From Poriferisodalis sp965208555 (GTDB lineage Bacteria > Actinomycetota > Acidimicrobiia > Acidimicrobiales > Poriferisodalaceae): a DNA stretch of 64,000 nucleotides. The stretch covers positions 372,001 to 436,000 of the forward strand of contig NZ_OZ242342.1 in the NCBI RefSeq assembly GCF_965208555.1, given 5' to 3'. The position numbers were made by a program, and so were the translations under genes. Below, one piece after another: positions 36,621-45,779 of this stretch. The notes beneath the pieces are model-generated. The model saw nothing but the letters and a program-made list of their open reading frames with translations, did no database searches and had not been told where the DNA came from. The first letter of the stretch is position 1. Each line of letters opens with the position of its first letter.

Positions 36621-38375
36621 CTACAGCCCGCCTGGAGTGGCGACCCTCTGAGAGGAGCCGCCTTCGACCGCGGTGTGCTTCAACTCGGCTGCGGTTCCAT
36701 CGGCGTTGGCGATCGTGCCGCCGTTGAGCCGCAGGGAGTTCGCAGGAATCGTCACGCCGTCGCTGTCGGCGTCGCCTTCGACGACCGTGTAGCGGAACAC
36801 GACCACCGCTGCGTCAGTGCTGTGGTAATCGGCCAGGCGTTCGACCCCGCCGATGTCCAGCGCGATCTGAGGCGTGCCCGTGACCGTGACGCTCGTGTCG
36901 AATTCGACATTCACCGTGATGACGTCACCGACGGCGTAGTTGCCGTCATCAAGACTCGTACCCGATGAGACGTTCCTGCCAGGACTCTGACCGAAGGAGA
37001 TATTGTCGATTTCGGGAGGAGGAGCGACGACAGTCACCACGAGGTCAATAGACGCCTCGTATCCCCCAATTCTGCCGATGTCGAAGCCGATTTCTTCCGC
37101 ATGGAGGATGTCTTCTTCCGCAATGGCGACGATGGTCACTTCGTAGTCGTTTTGGCCGTCGCCATCGAGCGGCGTGGCGTGATCTGGGGGGCTGGCAAAA
37201 AGCAGATCGACTGTTTTGCCGCTGTCACCGACTTCGCCTGATGCTTGGAAGTGCTGGCTGTCTGGGCCAATCAGAATCCACCTCACCCATTTGTTTTCAG
37301 CCGTGGTGAACCTGTAGACGAATTTGGCCCCCCCGTACCTCGTCAACGATGTCGGACCCGTTATCTCGAAGGGCACCGGACGCACCACGTGATCGGGACT
37401 GGATGCCACCTGGGAATACGTCAAGGGCGACTTGCTTCCGTTGCTGTCGGCTATCGAACCGCCATTGAGGCGCAGAGAATTCTTGTCAATCGAAACTCCA
37501 TTAGCGTCTTCATCGTCGGCGGCAACGGTGTATTCGAAGAAGACCTGCGACTGATGCGACGAGCTGTACTCGGCGACTCGGGTTGTGCCTCCGACATTCA
37601 GCATCAGCCGAGGTGAGCCCCCGACACGAACTGATATCGGAGCGTCGCCGTAGCCGAACGTGACCGTGGCGCTGATGGTGTCGCCGGGATAGTAGACAGA
37701 ACGCTCGCCCTTGAGGATCAAGCGTTCGTCGGGGTTCGGAGGACCCAGATGGATGTCGATCACCCGGGGTCCGTCGCCGATGACGCCTACACTTGTGTCG
37801 GCAGACCCGGAGCGGCCAGCGCTGGTGCTGGCTTCTACCGTGACCTCGAACACGTCGTCGCCATTGGCGTCGTTTCCGCCCACGAATTGCGCATATTGCG
37901 GCGCCGCGAAGCACAGCACGCCGCTGTTGCTGATCTGCAAGAGGTCGCTGTCGGGGCCGGACAGCGACCATTGAACCTCATCGTCAGCATTGTCGTCGTC
38001 CGCACAGGTGTCAGCGGAGTCGTCATCCGCCGAGTCGCTGTCAGCAGAGTCGCCGACAGCGGAGTCGTCATCCGCTACGACACGATCCGCCACGATGTGG
38101 AACCGCCCCAAGACGCCAGAAAACCCGCTGGGAACTTCGGCGGAGTTGCCCCCGCCGATCACCAGCGGCGGCATCGACTCTGTCTGCGTCTCTGAATCGT
38201 CACCGACAGAGTCTTCGGGCGACGACTCGGACGATTCCTGAGCGCCGACGGGATTCACCGTCGTCGCCACCATGAGCACGAATGCTGCAAGAAGCGACAG
38301 CATCGTTCGCCAATGAGCGAGCGAATTCCGAGCAGAACCCTCGCGCTGGCGAGCTTCGCGGATCGACCTGTCCAT
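36621..38375 (-). CDS. Secreted cadherin-like surface protein, C-terminus PGGL
   Basis: This protein has 584 residues and an ATG with AAAGGA 6 nt upstream. The signal peptide ends in NPVGAQ. A Ser/Asp/Ala-rich stretch (DNA about 37985-38090) sits inside the first cadherin-like module. Two modules of the GD.I.V.V.F type and one further cadherin-like module follow. It is a shorter paralogue of 34348-36582 that lacks the Ig-like N-terminal part. It is the likely first gene of the unit 38375 to 31881; all three proteins share leader sequence and the short acidic ES.ES.PE segment after cleavage. Confidence 0.82.
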   Translation of the reverse strand: MDRSIREARQREGSARNSLAHWRTMLSLLAAFVLMVATTVNPVGAQESSESSPEDSVGDDSETQTESMPPLVIGGGNSAEVPSGFSGVLGRFHIVADRVVADDDSAVGDSADSDSADDDSADTCADDDNADDEVQWSLSGPDSDLLQISNSGVLCFAAPQYAQFVGGNDANGDDVFEVTVEASTSAGRSGSADTSVGVIGDGPRVIDIHLGPPNPDERLILKGERSVYYPGDTISATVTFGYGDAPISVRVGGSPRLMLNVGGTTRVAEYSSSHQSQVFFEYTVAADDEDANGVSIDKNSLRLNGGSIADSNGSKSPLTYSQVASSPDHVVRPVPFEITGPTSLTRYGGAKFVYRFTTAENKWVRWILIGPDSQHFQASGEVGDSGKTVDLLFASPPDHATPLDGDGQNDYEVTIVAIAEEDILHAEEIGFDIGRIGGYEASIDLVVTVVAPPPEIDNISFGQSPGRNVSSGTSLDDGNYAVGDVITVNVEFDTSVTVTGTPQIALDIGGVERLADYHSTDAAVVVFRYTVVEGDADSDGVTIPANSLRLNGGTIANADGTAAELKHTAVEGGSSQRVATPGGL

Positions 38376-38473
38376 GACGGTTCCTTTCTCAGGCGGTGCC
38401 GCGGACGATTCGCGGCGTCTGCAGAACGAGCGGTCTCCGTTGAGCGGGCGCAGAGCTGTCCCCCATTCGCGGC

Positions 38474-39637
38474 TCAGCCGCCTTCAGCGAGGCGGTACCA
38501 GCCGCCGCCGATGAGGGTTCCGTCGACGTCGATCAGCCACATGCGCATGGTCTCGGGGCCGATGCCTTCAGGGTTGTCGTCGGCGGTGATCCAGCCGCCT
38601 TCGGCGGTGGCATTGCGCACTGCGGGCCCCAGGAGATCTTCAATGTCGGTGTCGATGAGCCCGGGATCGATGTGTGCCAGGATCGTGCCGTCGGGAGCAG
38701 CGGCGATTCCCGTGAAGAGCCCGTCGAGCGTGACGGTGCGGTTGTAGTACTCCGCGAGCGGTATGAGGCCTGTGTTGACGCCTCCGGGCTCGGTGGAGAA
38801 CTCGAGGAAAGCCTCCAGCCCGCCGCTGCGGAAATGCTCGGCCGCCTCCGAGAAGAGCTGAGGCGCGAACTCCTCGGTGTCGACGTACCAGCCCGAGCCG
38901 AACAACAGGCCGTCGTGACGCACCACCCAGGCGTTCTTGAACTCGAACGAGTCTTCGTCGCCGAGTGCGCCGCTCGCCGGATTGGAGAAGACGTAGGGCA
39001 CCCACTTGCCGGCCTGGGTGGCCGTGAGCATCTCGGCTCCGAAGACGTACCCGTTGACGTCGGTGCCGATCCAGCCGTTCAGGTCAGCCCCCAGGCGGTT
39101 GTCGTCGTAGTGACCGATGATCGTGTCGTCGGAGTCGACGACGAAGACGTACCACTGGCCGTCGACGCTGTCGGGGCTGTTGACCTCGTCAAGCAGGGCA
39201 TCCAACCCTGCGCTGTCGTAGAGGTCGATGGCCTGGCTCACGACGAACCGGGTGTAGGCCGCGGCATCCGACTTCGGCGGCGGCCCGTCGCTGACCGCTG
39301 CCTCGTCAGGCTGAGCCTCGGCGTCGTCGCCCGCCGGCTCGGCCTCGACATCGTCGCCCGCCGGCTCTGAATCGACATCATCGCCCGCCGGCTCCGGCTC
39401 GGCTTCTGCGCTTGCCGGCGTCGATGTCGTCGCACTCGGTGCTGTAGCTGGGGCGGCCGTCGCCGCAGTGACCTCTTCGGTCTCGACGACGGACGCGTCG
39501 GGCATGTCGGCCTGCGGCTCGTCGTCTGCGGTGCAGCCGGCTGCCAAGAGCGCGGCCGCAACCACACAGACCGTTGCGAGGCGGCGCGCCGATCGCGCTG
39601 ATCCTCCCCGCACAGAACGCCCGATCGCACCGTCCAC
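38474..39637 (-). CDS. Cache-like lipoprotein
   Basis: This protein has 387 residues from GTG 39637, chosen because GAAGGAG lies about 6 nt upstream; the GTG at 39640 and the one at 39667 are in frame. The lipobox is LLAAGC with the lipidated Cys near residue 35. A linker of repeated EPAGDD units follows (DNA about 39300-39400). The remainder holds two segments like extracellular Cache sensor domains. The first has YVFVVDSDDTIIGHYD, WVPYVFSNP and FGSGWY; the second has IAAAPDGTILAHIDP and GGGWY. No transmembrane signalling part is attached, so it may be a binding protein that presents a small ligand to a partner. No neighbour clearly pairs with it. Confidence 0.75.
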   Translation of the reverse strand: MDGAIGRSVRGGSARSARRLATVCVVAAALLAAGCTADDEPQADMPDASVVETEEVTAATAAPATAPSATTSTPASAEAEPEPAGDDVDSEPAGDDVEAEPAGDDAEAQPDEAAVSDGPPPKSDAAAYTRFVVSQAIDLYDSAGLDALLDEVNSPDSVDGQWYVFVVDSDDTIIGHYDDNRLGADLNGWIGTDVNGYVFGAEMLTATQAGKWVPYVFSNPASGALGDEDSFEFKNAWVVRHDGLLFGSGWYVDTEEFAPQLFSEAAEHFRSGGLEAFLEFSTEPGGVNTGLIPLAEYYNRTVTLDGLFTGIAAAPDGTILAHIDPGLIDTDIEDLLGPAVRNATAEGGWITADDNPEGIGPETMRMWLIDVDGTLIGGGWYRLAEGG

Positions 39638-39880
39638 CACTCGCTCCTTCGAAGCAACTGCCGACACCGAGTAGCTGCCGACACTGTTGGGCCGACTCTA
39701 CAGCACACTCAGGTCAGCACTCTTCCATCACCACAGCATCAGCATGGCTCCGTCAGCACGGCACGATCGGCACAGCACCGGCACCCGCCTCCAGCGAGGC
39801 CATCCGCTGGGCTCAAGGGCCACGGAATGGTCGCCGAGCGCACGGAAGCACCCGGGTGACAGTGCGATCTGTAGGGCGAT

Positions 39881-42643
39881 TCAGCGTCGCTGCGGTCTCA
39901 GCCGTGAACTGACGCTGAGGCTCTCGTCCTCGCCGGTGGCCGGGTCATCGGCCCCATAGCCGCACATCGCGCCGGCGGGAATCTCGACCACGTCGTAGCG
40001 GGAGACACCGAGCAGCGAGCCGCGTGAGGGGTCCAGCGTGGTGTACCTGAACTTCATCTGGTCATAGGGCACCGGCGCCTCGAACAACAAGATGTCGCCG
40101 GCCCCCTCTGCAGCGGCGAGGGTGGTGAAATCGGTCACGATGCCCGCGAGGACGTGCTCGACGAATTCGCGTGCCCCAGCCTCCGCGTCCGCTACAGCCT
40201 CTTGGCCGACCCCCGTCCCGGACTGAGGACACGGCAGGTTCTGGCTCTCGCTGCGGTAGCGGCGGACGAGGTTGTTGAACCGGACGGTGACCTCGGCGAC
40301 GGTGACGCCGCCGGCAAGTCGGGTGGCGCCGTCCATGTCGGGGTGGGCGAGGTCGACGGTCTGAGCGCGGCCCGCGCAGATCCCCTCGGGGGTGTCCGCC
40401 TCGAAGTGCCGTGCGAAGCCGGCGTCGGCGTTGAGCGCGTCGGCGAGCTGACCGAAATTCGGCGTGCCGCTGGCGAACCGGATGCTGATGATCTTGTCGC
40501 GGCTCGACACTGCTATGTCGATGCCGATCTGCTCGACGGCGGGATCGTGCGTGCTGAGACGGCTGGTGCGGACCTCCCAGGTGATGCCCAGCGCTCCCGC
40601 TGCGTCGCCGCTATCTCGTGCCGTGATGCGCAGCGTGCCGGCCAGCAGCGCCTGAGCGCCCGAGAGGTCGTCGTCGGCGTCCCCCGAGACCGCGTCCGTG
40701 GAGGCCTCGTCGCGCGTCTTGGCCGCAGCGACGCTGATGCTGACCGCGCGCAGCGAGTGCTGCGGGGCGGTCACGTTGACACTGCCGGCCCTGCTGCGAT
40801 TGCCGGCCGCGTCGACGGCGACGCCGTGACGCAGGAGCATCCGGTCTCCGGGTTCGAGCCGGTATGCGCCGCCCGGTGCGACCAGTTCGCTGCCGCTGCC
40901 GCCGGCCGCGGGCCGTGTGTAGCCCGTCGGCGCGGTCAGCCTCAGGGCGAACACTGCTGCCTCGTGCAGGGGGAGCACCTCCGGGGTGTCTTCGGCGGCG
41001 ACGACCGCCGTGCCGCGTCGTGTGATCACCCTGACCTGGCGGGGATTGACGATGATCTCGTCGAGCTCGCTGTCGTCGCTGATGACCGCAAGCAGGGACT
41101 CGCTGCCCGCCGGGGCGACGATGCGGACCTTGGGCGCCGCAGTGTCAACTGCCGGTTCGGGCACCACGAGCCTCGCCGGGCTGAAGGGCCTCCGGTCGTC
41201 GCGCGCTCCGAACCTGACCTCGGTCGGCCGCAGCTCGATGACGTCGCCGGCCTCGAGCGGGTGCCGCAGGTTGATCTTGAACCGTCGGGGCTCGAGACAC
41301 GGTTCGCCCGGGAGGACGTCGAGGCCGCCCACGGGCGCGAGATGCACGGGTACGTCGTTGATGTACAGCAGGTCATGTGCCTTGCCCTGCGCGTCGGGCA
41401 GTTCCACGTTGAGCGCATCGCTGGTGGTGATGGTGAAGCTGCGCTCGCCGGCGCGCGCCGCGATGGTCGCGGTGAACGGCCCCCCGGTCGTGGCGGCCTT
41501 CACGGCGGCGGCCATCGCCTCGCTGCTGACGGCGCCGCTGCCGCCGATCGCCACGATGCGCAGGTGGGTCTTCAGCCGGTCCGCCTCGACGGGCGTGGCA
41601 GCCAGCCACGTCGCCGTGTCGGCGGGAAGCGAGTCGCCGGCAACCAGCACGGGGAGCGCCCGCCCGCTGCCCAGGCCCTCGCCGAGCAGCGGTGCTGCAG
41701 CCAGACCGTCCATCGCCGCCTCGCGGCCGACCAGCGCCACCAGCGAGGCGCGCCGGCCGCTCGCGAAGGCGCAGTCGCCGTGCATCAGGTCGGCTATGCG
41801 GGCTGCGGTCTGCGCGGCGCCTGAGCCTTCGAGGCGCGTTGTGTGTGGCACTCCTGCATGGCCGAGCTGGGTGATGACGGACTCAGCCACTGCGTCAGCA
41901 CCGCCGACGACCACCGCGTGGTCGATGTCGTGCTCTCGCAGGAACCGTGCTGTTGCCTCGGGCAGTCGCGACGTGCGTGTCAGCACGGTCGGCAGCCCCA
42001 AGGCGTATGTCAGCGGTCCGATGGCCGCCGCATCGATCGCGGAGCGCGCGTCGCCGTTGATCAGCACCGCGGTCGAGTCGTTGGAGGTGCACCAGGTCGC
42101 CCTGCCGCCGATGTGGGACGCGACTGCTGCCGCTGTCGCGTACCGGTCCTCGCCCGCCAGGCGCGTCACCTGCGGCTGCGAGACCAGGCCGGCGAGCTGC
42201 GGCACCAGGTCGTCGGGCACCGCTGCGGGTCCCCCGACGACGAAGATCTGCTTCACGTCGTGGTCTTCGAGGAATTCCGCCGCTGCCCGATGCAGTCCCC
42301 CGGGCCGCACCAGCAGCACCGGTGCATTCTCGATGCCCGCGAGGCCGGCGACCGCAGCGGCGTCGGGCGGGGACTCGCCGGACACCACGATCGCGGTGCG
42401 CACTGAGCCCAGGCCGCCCCGGACTGCGGCGTACCGGCGCGCCAGCAGCAGCGCCGTGTCGTAGCGGTCGCGGCCGGCAAAGGGCCGGCTGCCGGCGACC
42501 CCGTCGTCGTCGCCGTCGACCAGGTATTCGGCGGCGGTGTTGGCTGCGCCCGAGGGGTCGGCGCCGACGCCGACCGCCAGCCACGAAGTCGCCGCCAGCA
42601 GCGCCGCTGCCGCTGCGGCACGGCCTGCGCCGCGGCTGCTCAC
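39881..42643 (-). CDS. Secreted protein with CWB2 cell-wall-binding repeats
   Basis: This protein has 920 residues and a GTG start whose first bases overlap the stop of a small upstream frame (GTGA). An Ala-rich signal peptide covers about the first 33 residues. About three repeats of the CWB2 type (PF04122) follow, with R.AG.DRY.TA starts and VVGG.AAV cores; the family anchors proteins to cell-wall polymers. The C-terminal 500 residues are beta-rich and not recognised (EPCLEPRRFKINL, VRTSRLSTHDP). A cell-surface protein held non-covalently on the wall is the best reading. The presence of CWB2 supports a Gram-positive-type envelope. Confidence 0.8.
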   Translation of the reverse strand: MSSRGAGRAAAAAALLAATSWLAVGVGADPSGAANTAAEYLVDGDDDGVAGSRPFAGRDRYDTALLLARRYAAVRGGLGSVRTAIVVSGESPPDAAAVAGLAGIENAPVLLVRPGGLHRAAAEFLEDHDVKQIFVVGGPAAVPDDLVPQLAGLVSQPQVTRLAGEDRYATAAAVASHIGGRATWCTSNDSTAVLINGDARSAIDAAAIGPLTYALGLPTVLTRTSRLPEATARFLREHDIDHAVVVGGADAVAESVITQLGHAGVPHTTRLEGSGAAQTAARIADLMHGDCAFASGRRASLVALVGREAAMDGLAAAPLLGEGLGSGRALPVLVAGDSLPADTATWLAATPVEADRLKTHLRIVAIGGSGAVSSEAMAAAVKAATTGGPFTATIAARAGERSFTITTSDALNVELPDAQGKAHDLLYINDVPVHLAPVGGLDVLPGEPCLEPRRFKINLRHPLEAGDVIELRPTEVRFGARDDRRPFSPARLVVPEPAVDTAAPKVRIVAPAGSESLLAVISDDSELDEIIVNPRQVRVITRRGTAVVAAEDTPEVLPLHEAAVFALRLTAPTGYTRPAAGGSGSELVAPGGAYRLEPGDRMLLRHGVAVDAAGNRSRAGSVNVTAPQHSLRAVSISVAAAKTRDEASTDAVSGDADDDLSGAQALLAGTLRITARDSGDAAGALGITWEVRTSRLSTHDPAVEQIGIDIAVSSRDKIISIRFASGTPNFGQLADALNADAGFARHFEADTPEGICAGRAQTVDLAHPDMDGATRLAGGVTVAEVTVRFNNLVRRYRSESQNLPCPQSGTGVGQEAVADAEAGAREFVEHVLAGIVTDFTTLAAAEGAGDILLFEAPVPYDQMKFRYTTLDPSRGSLLGVSRYDVVEIPAGAMCGYGADDPATGEDESLSVSSRLRPQRR

Positions 42644-42810
42644 GCCCCCTGCGGACGCTCGGTGTCACCCCCGCCGCCGAGCGAACCAGCCGGACTCGCT
42701 CCCGCCACGATCCGCCCAGCGCGGCTGCCGTGATCGGCGGCATCGGTCGAAGCCGGCACGCGCAGCGGGGAACCCGGCTCAGAGCCCGCCGACACACGAG
42801 CGAATCTCAT
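42640..42810 (-). CDS. Small 56-residue frame, probably a deletion scar of a leucine-rich-repeat gene
   Basis: ATG 42810 begins MRFARV. The upstream 45 bases closely match those before the leucine-rich-repeat pseudogene start at 62680 (MRNAR). Directly after, the bases match the 3' end of that pseudogene (about 61384-61413, region around the GGL stop). So the first codons of one gene are joined to the last codons of a relative. The stop overlaps the next start as GTGA, so it might now act as a leader peptide. Evidence that it is translated is weak. Confidence 0.35.
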   Translation of the reverse strand: MRFARVSAGSEPGSPLRVPASTDAADHGSRAGRIVAGASPAGSLGGGGDTERPQGA

Positions 42811-42952
42811 GACCGCGCACGTTACCCCTGCACAGACAGGTCACACACATATGCCGACTCTGACAAATCAGCCCAGCAGGACAGCAAATGCAGCATGATT
42901 CAACTTGGGCTGTGCGCAGTGCCGCTCTTGGTGCTGCCGTGTGAGCTGCTTT
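42811..42952. other. Intergenic region between the CWB2 unit and the dioxygenase
   Basis: No gene seen. The part next to 42810 is the conserved leader shared with the region upstream of 62680 (gcaggggta and tcacaca blocks). The rest lies downstream of the dioxygenase gene and shows no clear terminator hairpin. Confidence 0.4.
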
Positions 42953-43798
42953 TCAGACAGAGTTGGGCACAGCACCTAGGGCGAGGTCATAGGAGGCCAC
43001 GGTGCAGCCGACCGCGAAGATCGGAATCGGGGCATAGAAGTGAACTGTGCCGGTAGCGCCGCTGGCTGCACCGCTGATGGCGACAAAGGTGCGGATCTCG
43101 AAGCCGCCTTGGCCGGCTTCCGCGTATACAGACAGGTCGTCATAGCCAAGCAGCGACTCGCGGTCGTTTCGCTGCCACCGATCAAGGAATTCGCGATCCC
43201 AAGCCTCGTTGATCGTGCCCGAATCAGGTGTGGCTGGCCAGTGGGAGATGCCGCCGGTGCCCACCAAGGCGATATTCTCCGGCACCGAGTCGGCAGCCCG
43301 TCGTAGTGCCTCGCCGAAAGCCCAGGCTCGGTGCAGCGGCGCGAGAGGCGGTCCCTGGCAGTTGATGTTGGTCGGGACAATGGGCAGGTCGAAACGAGGA
43401 GTCAGAAAGTGCAGGGGCACGGCGATTCCGTGGTCGAGCTTCCACTCCTCGGCGTAGGCCACGTCGACGGTTTGCATGACTTGTGTGATGAGCCGCTGCG
43501 ATAGGTCTCGGTCGCCTGGAGCTCGGAACCGGTCGATGCCCAACCACGCTGGGTCCTCGATGGGGCCGTTGTAGAAGTCGGCCATACCAATGGCGAAGCT
43601 GGGCATGTTGTCCATGAAGAAGTTTGCGAAGTGCTCAGCTGCTAGGACGATCATCGCCTCTGCGCCGCTGGCTTCGATGGCCTGTCGCATGTCGTCGTAA
43701 GCCGCGTAGAACTCGTCACGCAATTCGGGGTCGGCCTGTTCTGCGCGGCCGGTTATTCCCGGCGCGTGGCTGACGCAGCCTGCATAGACCAAGGTCAT
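42953..43798 (-). CDS. Class III extradiol ring-cleavage dioxygenase, LigB-like catalytic subunit
   Basis: This 281-residue protein is close in size to LigB and HpaD. Likely iron ligands are His11 (SHAPG) and His56 (AAEHFANFF), plus a Glu near the C-terminus (GGFEIRTFVAISG). The active-site base His lies in GTGGISHWP. The family opens catechol-type rings next to the two hydroxyls using Fe(II) and O2. The start ATG overlaps the stop of the LigA-like gene by 4 bp, which indicates tight coupling as a two-subunit enzyme. The substrate could be protocatechuate, homoprotocatechuate or a relative. The HpaE-like neighbour favours homoprotocatechuate, but this is inference. Confidence 0.85.
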   Translation of the reverse strand: MTLVYAGCVSHAPGITGRAEQADPELRDEFYAAYDDMRQAIEASGAEAMIVLAAEHFANFFMDNMPSFAIGMADFYNGPIEDPAWLGIDRFRAPGDRDLSQRLITQVMQTVDVAYAEEWKLDHGIAVPLHFLTPRFDLPIVPTNINCQGPPLAPLHRAWAFGEALRRAADSVPENIALVGTGGISHWPATPDSGTINEAWDREFLDRWQRNDRESLLGYDDLSVYAEAGQGGFEIRTFVAISGAASGATGTVHFYAPIPIFAVGCTVASYDLALGAVPNSV

Positions 43799-44187
43799 TG
43801 CTGGGACCCTGCTTCACTGGGATTTCCGATGCCATGAATGGCACGGCTCTGTTGGCCCAGGCCGGCTGCGCGGCTGTCCACTCCTTCGTAACCTGTCATC
43901 GCGTAGACGCCTGCTCGCACCGGACCGTGTTCGGCGATGCCATCCCGCATCAGCTGGAGATAGTCAGCCCAACTGACTTGGTGGAATGCGGCGAAGTGCA
44001 TCAAGATCTGGCCGTTTACTCCCAAGACGTAGAGCAGGCCGATGTCGGGGGCGGTCAGAGCCTCGATCTCCTGGTCGGTCAGCTCATATCCGGTCAGCGC
44101 GCTGTGAGGGTCGCTGCGGTATGCGTCCTGTACGGCGGTGTCTCGGTTGAGCTGGTACAGGAACTTTTGCGCGTAGTACAGGCTCAT
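43795..44187 (-). CDS. LigA-like small subunit of extradiol dioxygenase
   Basis: This 130-residue protein starts at ATG 44187; a TTG at 44196 is in frame and overlaps the upstream stop. It is all-helical in character, with LYVLGVNGQILMHFAAF typical of the LigA family. This subunit caps the active site of LigAB-type dioxygenases and contributes no metal ligands. It overlaps the LigB-like gene by 4 bp and sits 5 bp behind the aldehyde dehydrogenase. A LigA partner is unusual beside an HpaE-type dehydrogenase, because E. coli HpaD works without one. Confidence 0.8.
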   Translation of the reverse strand: MSLYYAQKFLYQLNRDTAVQDAYRSDPHSALTGYELTDQEIEALTAPDIGLLYVLGVNGQILMHFAAFHQVSWADYLQLMRDGIAEHGPVRAGVYAMTGYEGVDSRAAGLGQQSRAIHGIGNPSEAGSQQ

Positions 44188-44192
44188 CGCGT

Positions 44193-45758
44193 TCAAACAC
44201 CGAGCCTGGCGATGTGGTGGGTATCGAGGGCGATACTGGTGTTCTTGGTTTCCATGTAGAAGTCGAAGCTCCAGTCACCGCCGTCGCGGCCGATTCCCGA
44301 TGCCTTGGTGCCCCCGAACGGGGTTGGGAGATGGCGGACGTTCTGACTGTTGACCCAGATCATCCCTGCGTCCAAGGCTTGGGCGACTCGATGGGCGCGA
44401 CCGATCTCGCTCGTCCAGATGTAGGCCGCGAGGCCGTAGTCGGTGTCGTTGGCGATCTTGATGGCGTCTGCTTCGCCGCTGAACGGCACCGCGGTGAGCA
44501 CAGGGCCGAAAATCTCCTCTTGGGCGATTCGCATGCGGGGAGAAGCGCCGGTGATCAACGTTGGGACCGTCCAGTTGCCATCCCGAGGCGCGTCAGCCCA
44601 CGGCGTTCCTTCGACAACGATGGCACCCTCAGCCCTCGCTATGTCCATGTATGAGCGGACCTTCTCACAGTGGCGCGGGTGGATCAGCGGCCCGATCACC
44701 GCGTCCGGATCCAGCGGGTGGCCCACAGGCACGGCTCGCGTTCTCTCAGCAACTCGTGCGCAGAATTCATCGTGAATGGACTCCTGCACCAGCAGGCGGC
44801 TGGAGCTGGTGCAGCGCTCGCCGTTGAGGCTGTAGATCATGAACACCACCGCGTCGAGTGCCCGCTCCATATCGGCGTCATCGAACACGATCACCGGGTT
44901 CTTCCCCCCGAGCTCAAAATGGACTCGCTTGAGCGTGGGCGCTCCTTGAGCCTGGATAGCCGATCCTGTTGCCGACTCGCCGACGAATGCGATGGCTTTG
45001 ATATCAGGGTGCTCGGTCAAGGCCCGACCCGCGGTCTCCCCGAAGCCGTGGACGACGTTGAGCACCCCCGCTGGCAGGCCGGCATCAGCGGCTGCCTCGG
45101 CCAGCAGGTTGGCTGTCAGGGGACTCCACTCGGCGGGCTTGTGGACAACTGTGCAGCCCGCGGCCAGCGCAGGGGCGATTTTCCACGTCGAAAGCATGAA
45201 GGGGGTGTTCCACGGGGTGATCACTCCGACCGGGCCGATCGCTCGGCGGCTGGTGTAGTTGAGATGGTGCTCGGACGGCAGGGCGAGTCCGTCTGATGCG
45301 GCGGGGGCCCGGTCTGCGAAGAATCGGAAGTTCTCCGCTCCCCGCACTGCGGCTGACGACATGAACCGAATGGTCTGGCCGGTGTCCGCCGACTCCACGA
45401 TGGCGATCTCGTCAGCGCGGGCCATGATGACGTCGGCCACAGTGTGCAGGATTCGCTTGCGCTGCTCGCCCGACTTGGCTGACCACTCCTCGAAGGCGTC
45501 TTGGGCCGCTGATGCCGCCGCGGCGACGTCGGCTGCATCGCCGGCGGCCACTTCTCCTAGGTGCGTGCCGTCGATGGGCGATTGGTTGGAAAAGGTCTCA
45601 CCCGATGCGCTGGCGGTTGGCACACCGCCGATCAGGTGCAGCGTGGGTGCTGCCGCGAAACGGGCGAGGTGTCGGCGGCTGGCTTCAAGGTTCGCAGCGA
45701 AGTCGGCTGTCTGCGGCAAGAGGCCGGCGTGCCGTCTCGCCTGGGCGTCCGCTGCCAC
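44193..45758 (-). CDS. hpaE: Aldehyde dehydrogenase, 5-carboxymethyl-2-hydroxymuconate semialdehyde dehydrogenase-like
   Basis: This NAD(P)-dependent aldehyde dehydrogenase has 521 residues. The GTG start follows a GGGGTGG. The catalytic Cys lies in LNGERCTSSSRLLV, a stretch characteristic of the HpaE/HpcC group. The general-base Glu is in FELGGKNP, and PWNTPF is the cofactor-loop motif. Members oxidise the semialdehyde made by meta cleavage of homoprotocatechuate to the dicarboxylate. It is followed directly by the LigA- and LigB-like subunits and preceded by an AraC regulator, which supports a meta-cleavage pathway. Later genes (isomerase, hydratase, aldolase) are not in this window. Confidence 0.8.
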   Translation of the reverse strand: MAADAQARRHAGLLPQTADFAANLEASRRHLARFAAAPTLHLIGGVPTASASGETFSNQSPIDGTHLGEVAAGDAADVAAAASAAQDAFEEWSAKSGEQRKRILHTVADVIMARADEIAIVESADTGQTIRFMSSAAVRGAENFRFFADRAPAASDGLALPSEHHLNYTSRRAIGPVGVITPWNTPFMLSTWKIAPALAAGCTVVHKPAEWSPLTANLLAEAAADAGLPAGVLNVVHGFGETAGRALTEHPDIKAIAFVGESATGSAIQAQGAPTLKRVHFELGGKNPVIVFDDADMERALDAVVFMIYSLNGERCTSSSRLLVQESIHDEFCARVAERTRAVPVGHPLDPDAVIGPLIHPRHCEKVRSYMDIARAEGAIVVEGTPWADAPRDGNWTVPTLITGASPRMRIAQEEIFGPVLTAVPFSGEADAIKIANDTDYGLAAYIWTSEIGRAHRVAQALDAGMIWVNSQNVRHLPTPFGGTKASGIGRDGGDWSFDFYMETKNTSIALDTHHIARLGV

Positions 45759-45779
45759 CAGTCCACCCCGGCCCAGGTG

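Noticed and set aside
40154..41824. Plus-strand open frame opposite the CWB2 gene
   Set aside because: No recognisable domains, whereas the minus strand has CWB2 repeats and a signal peptide.
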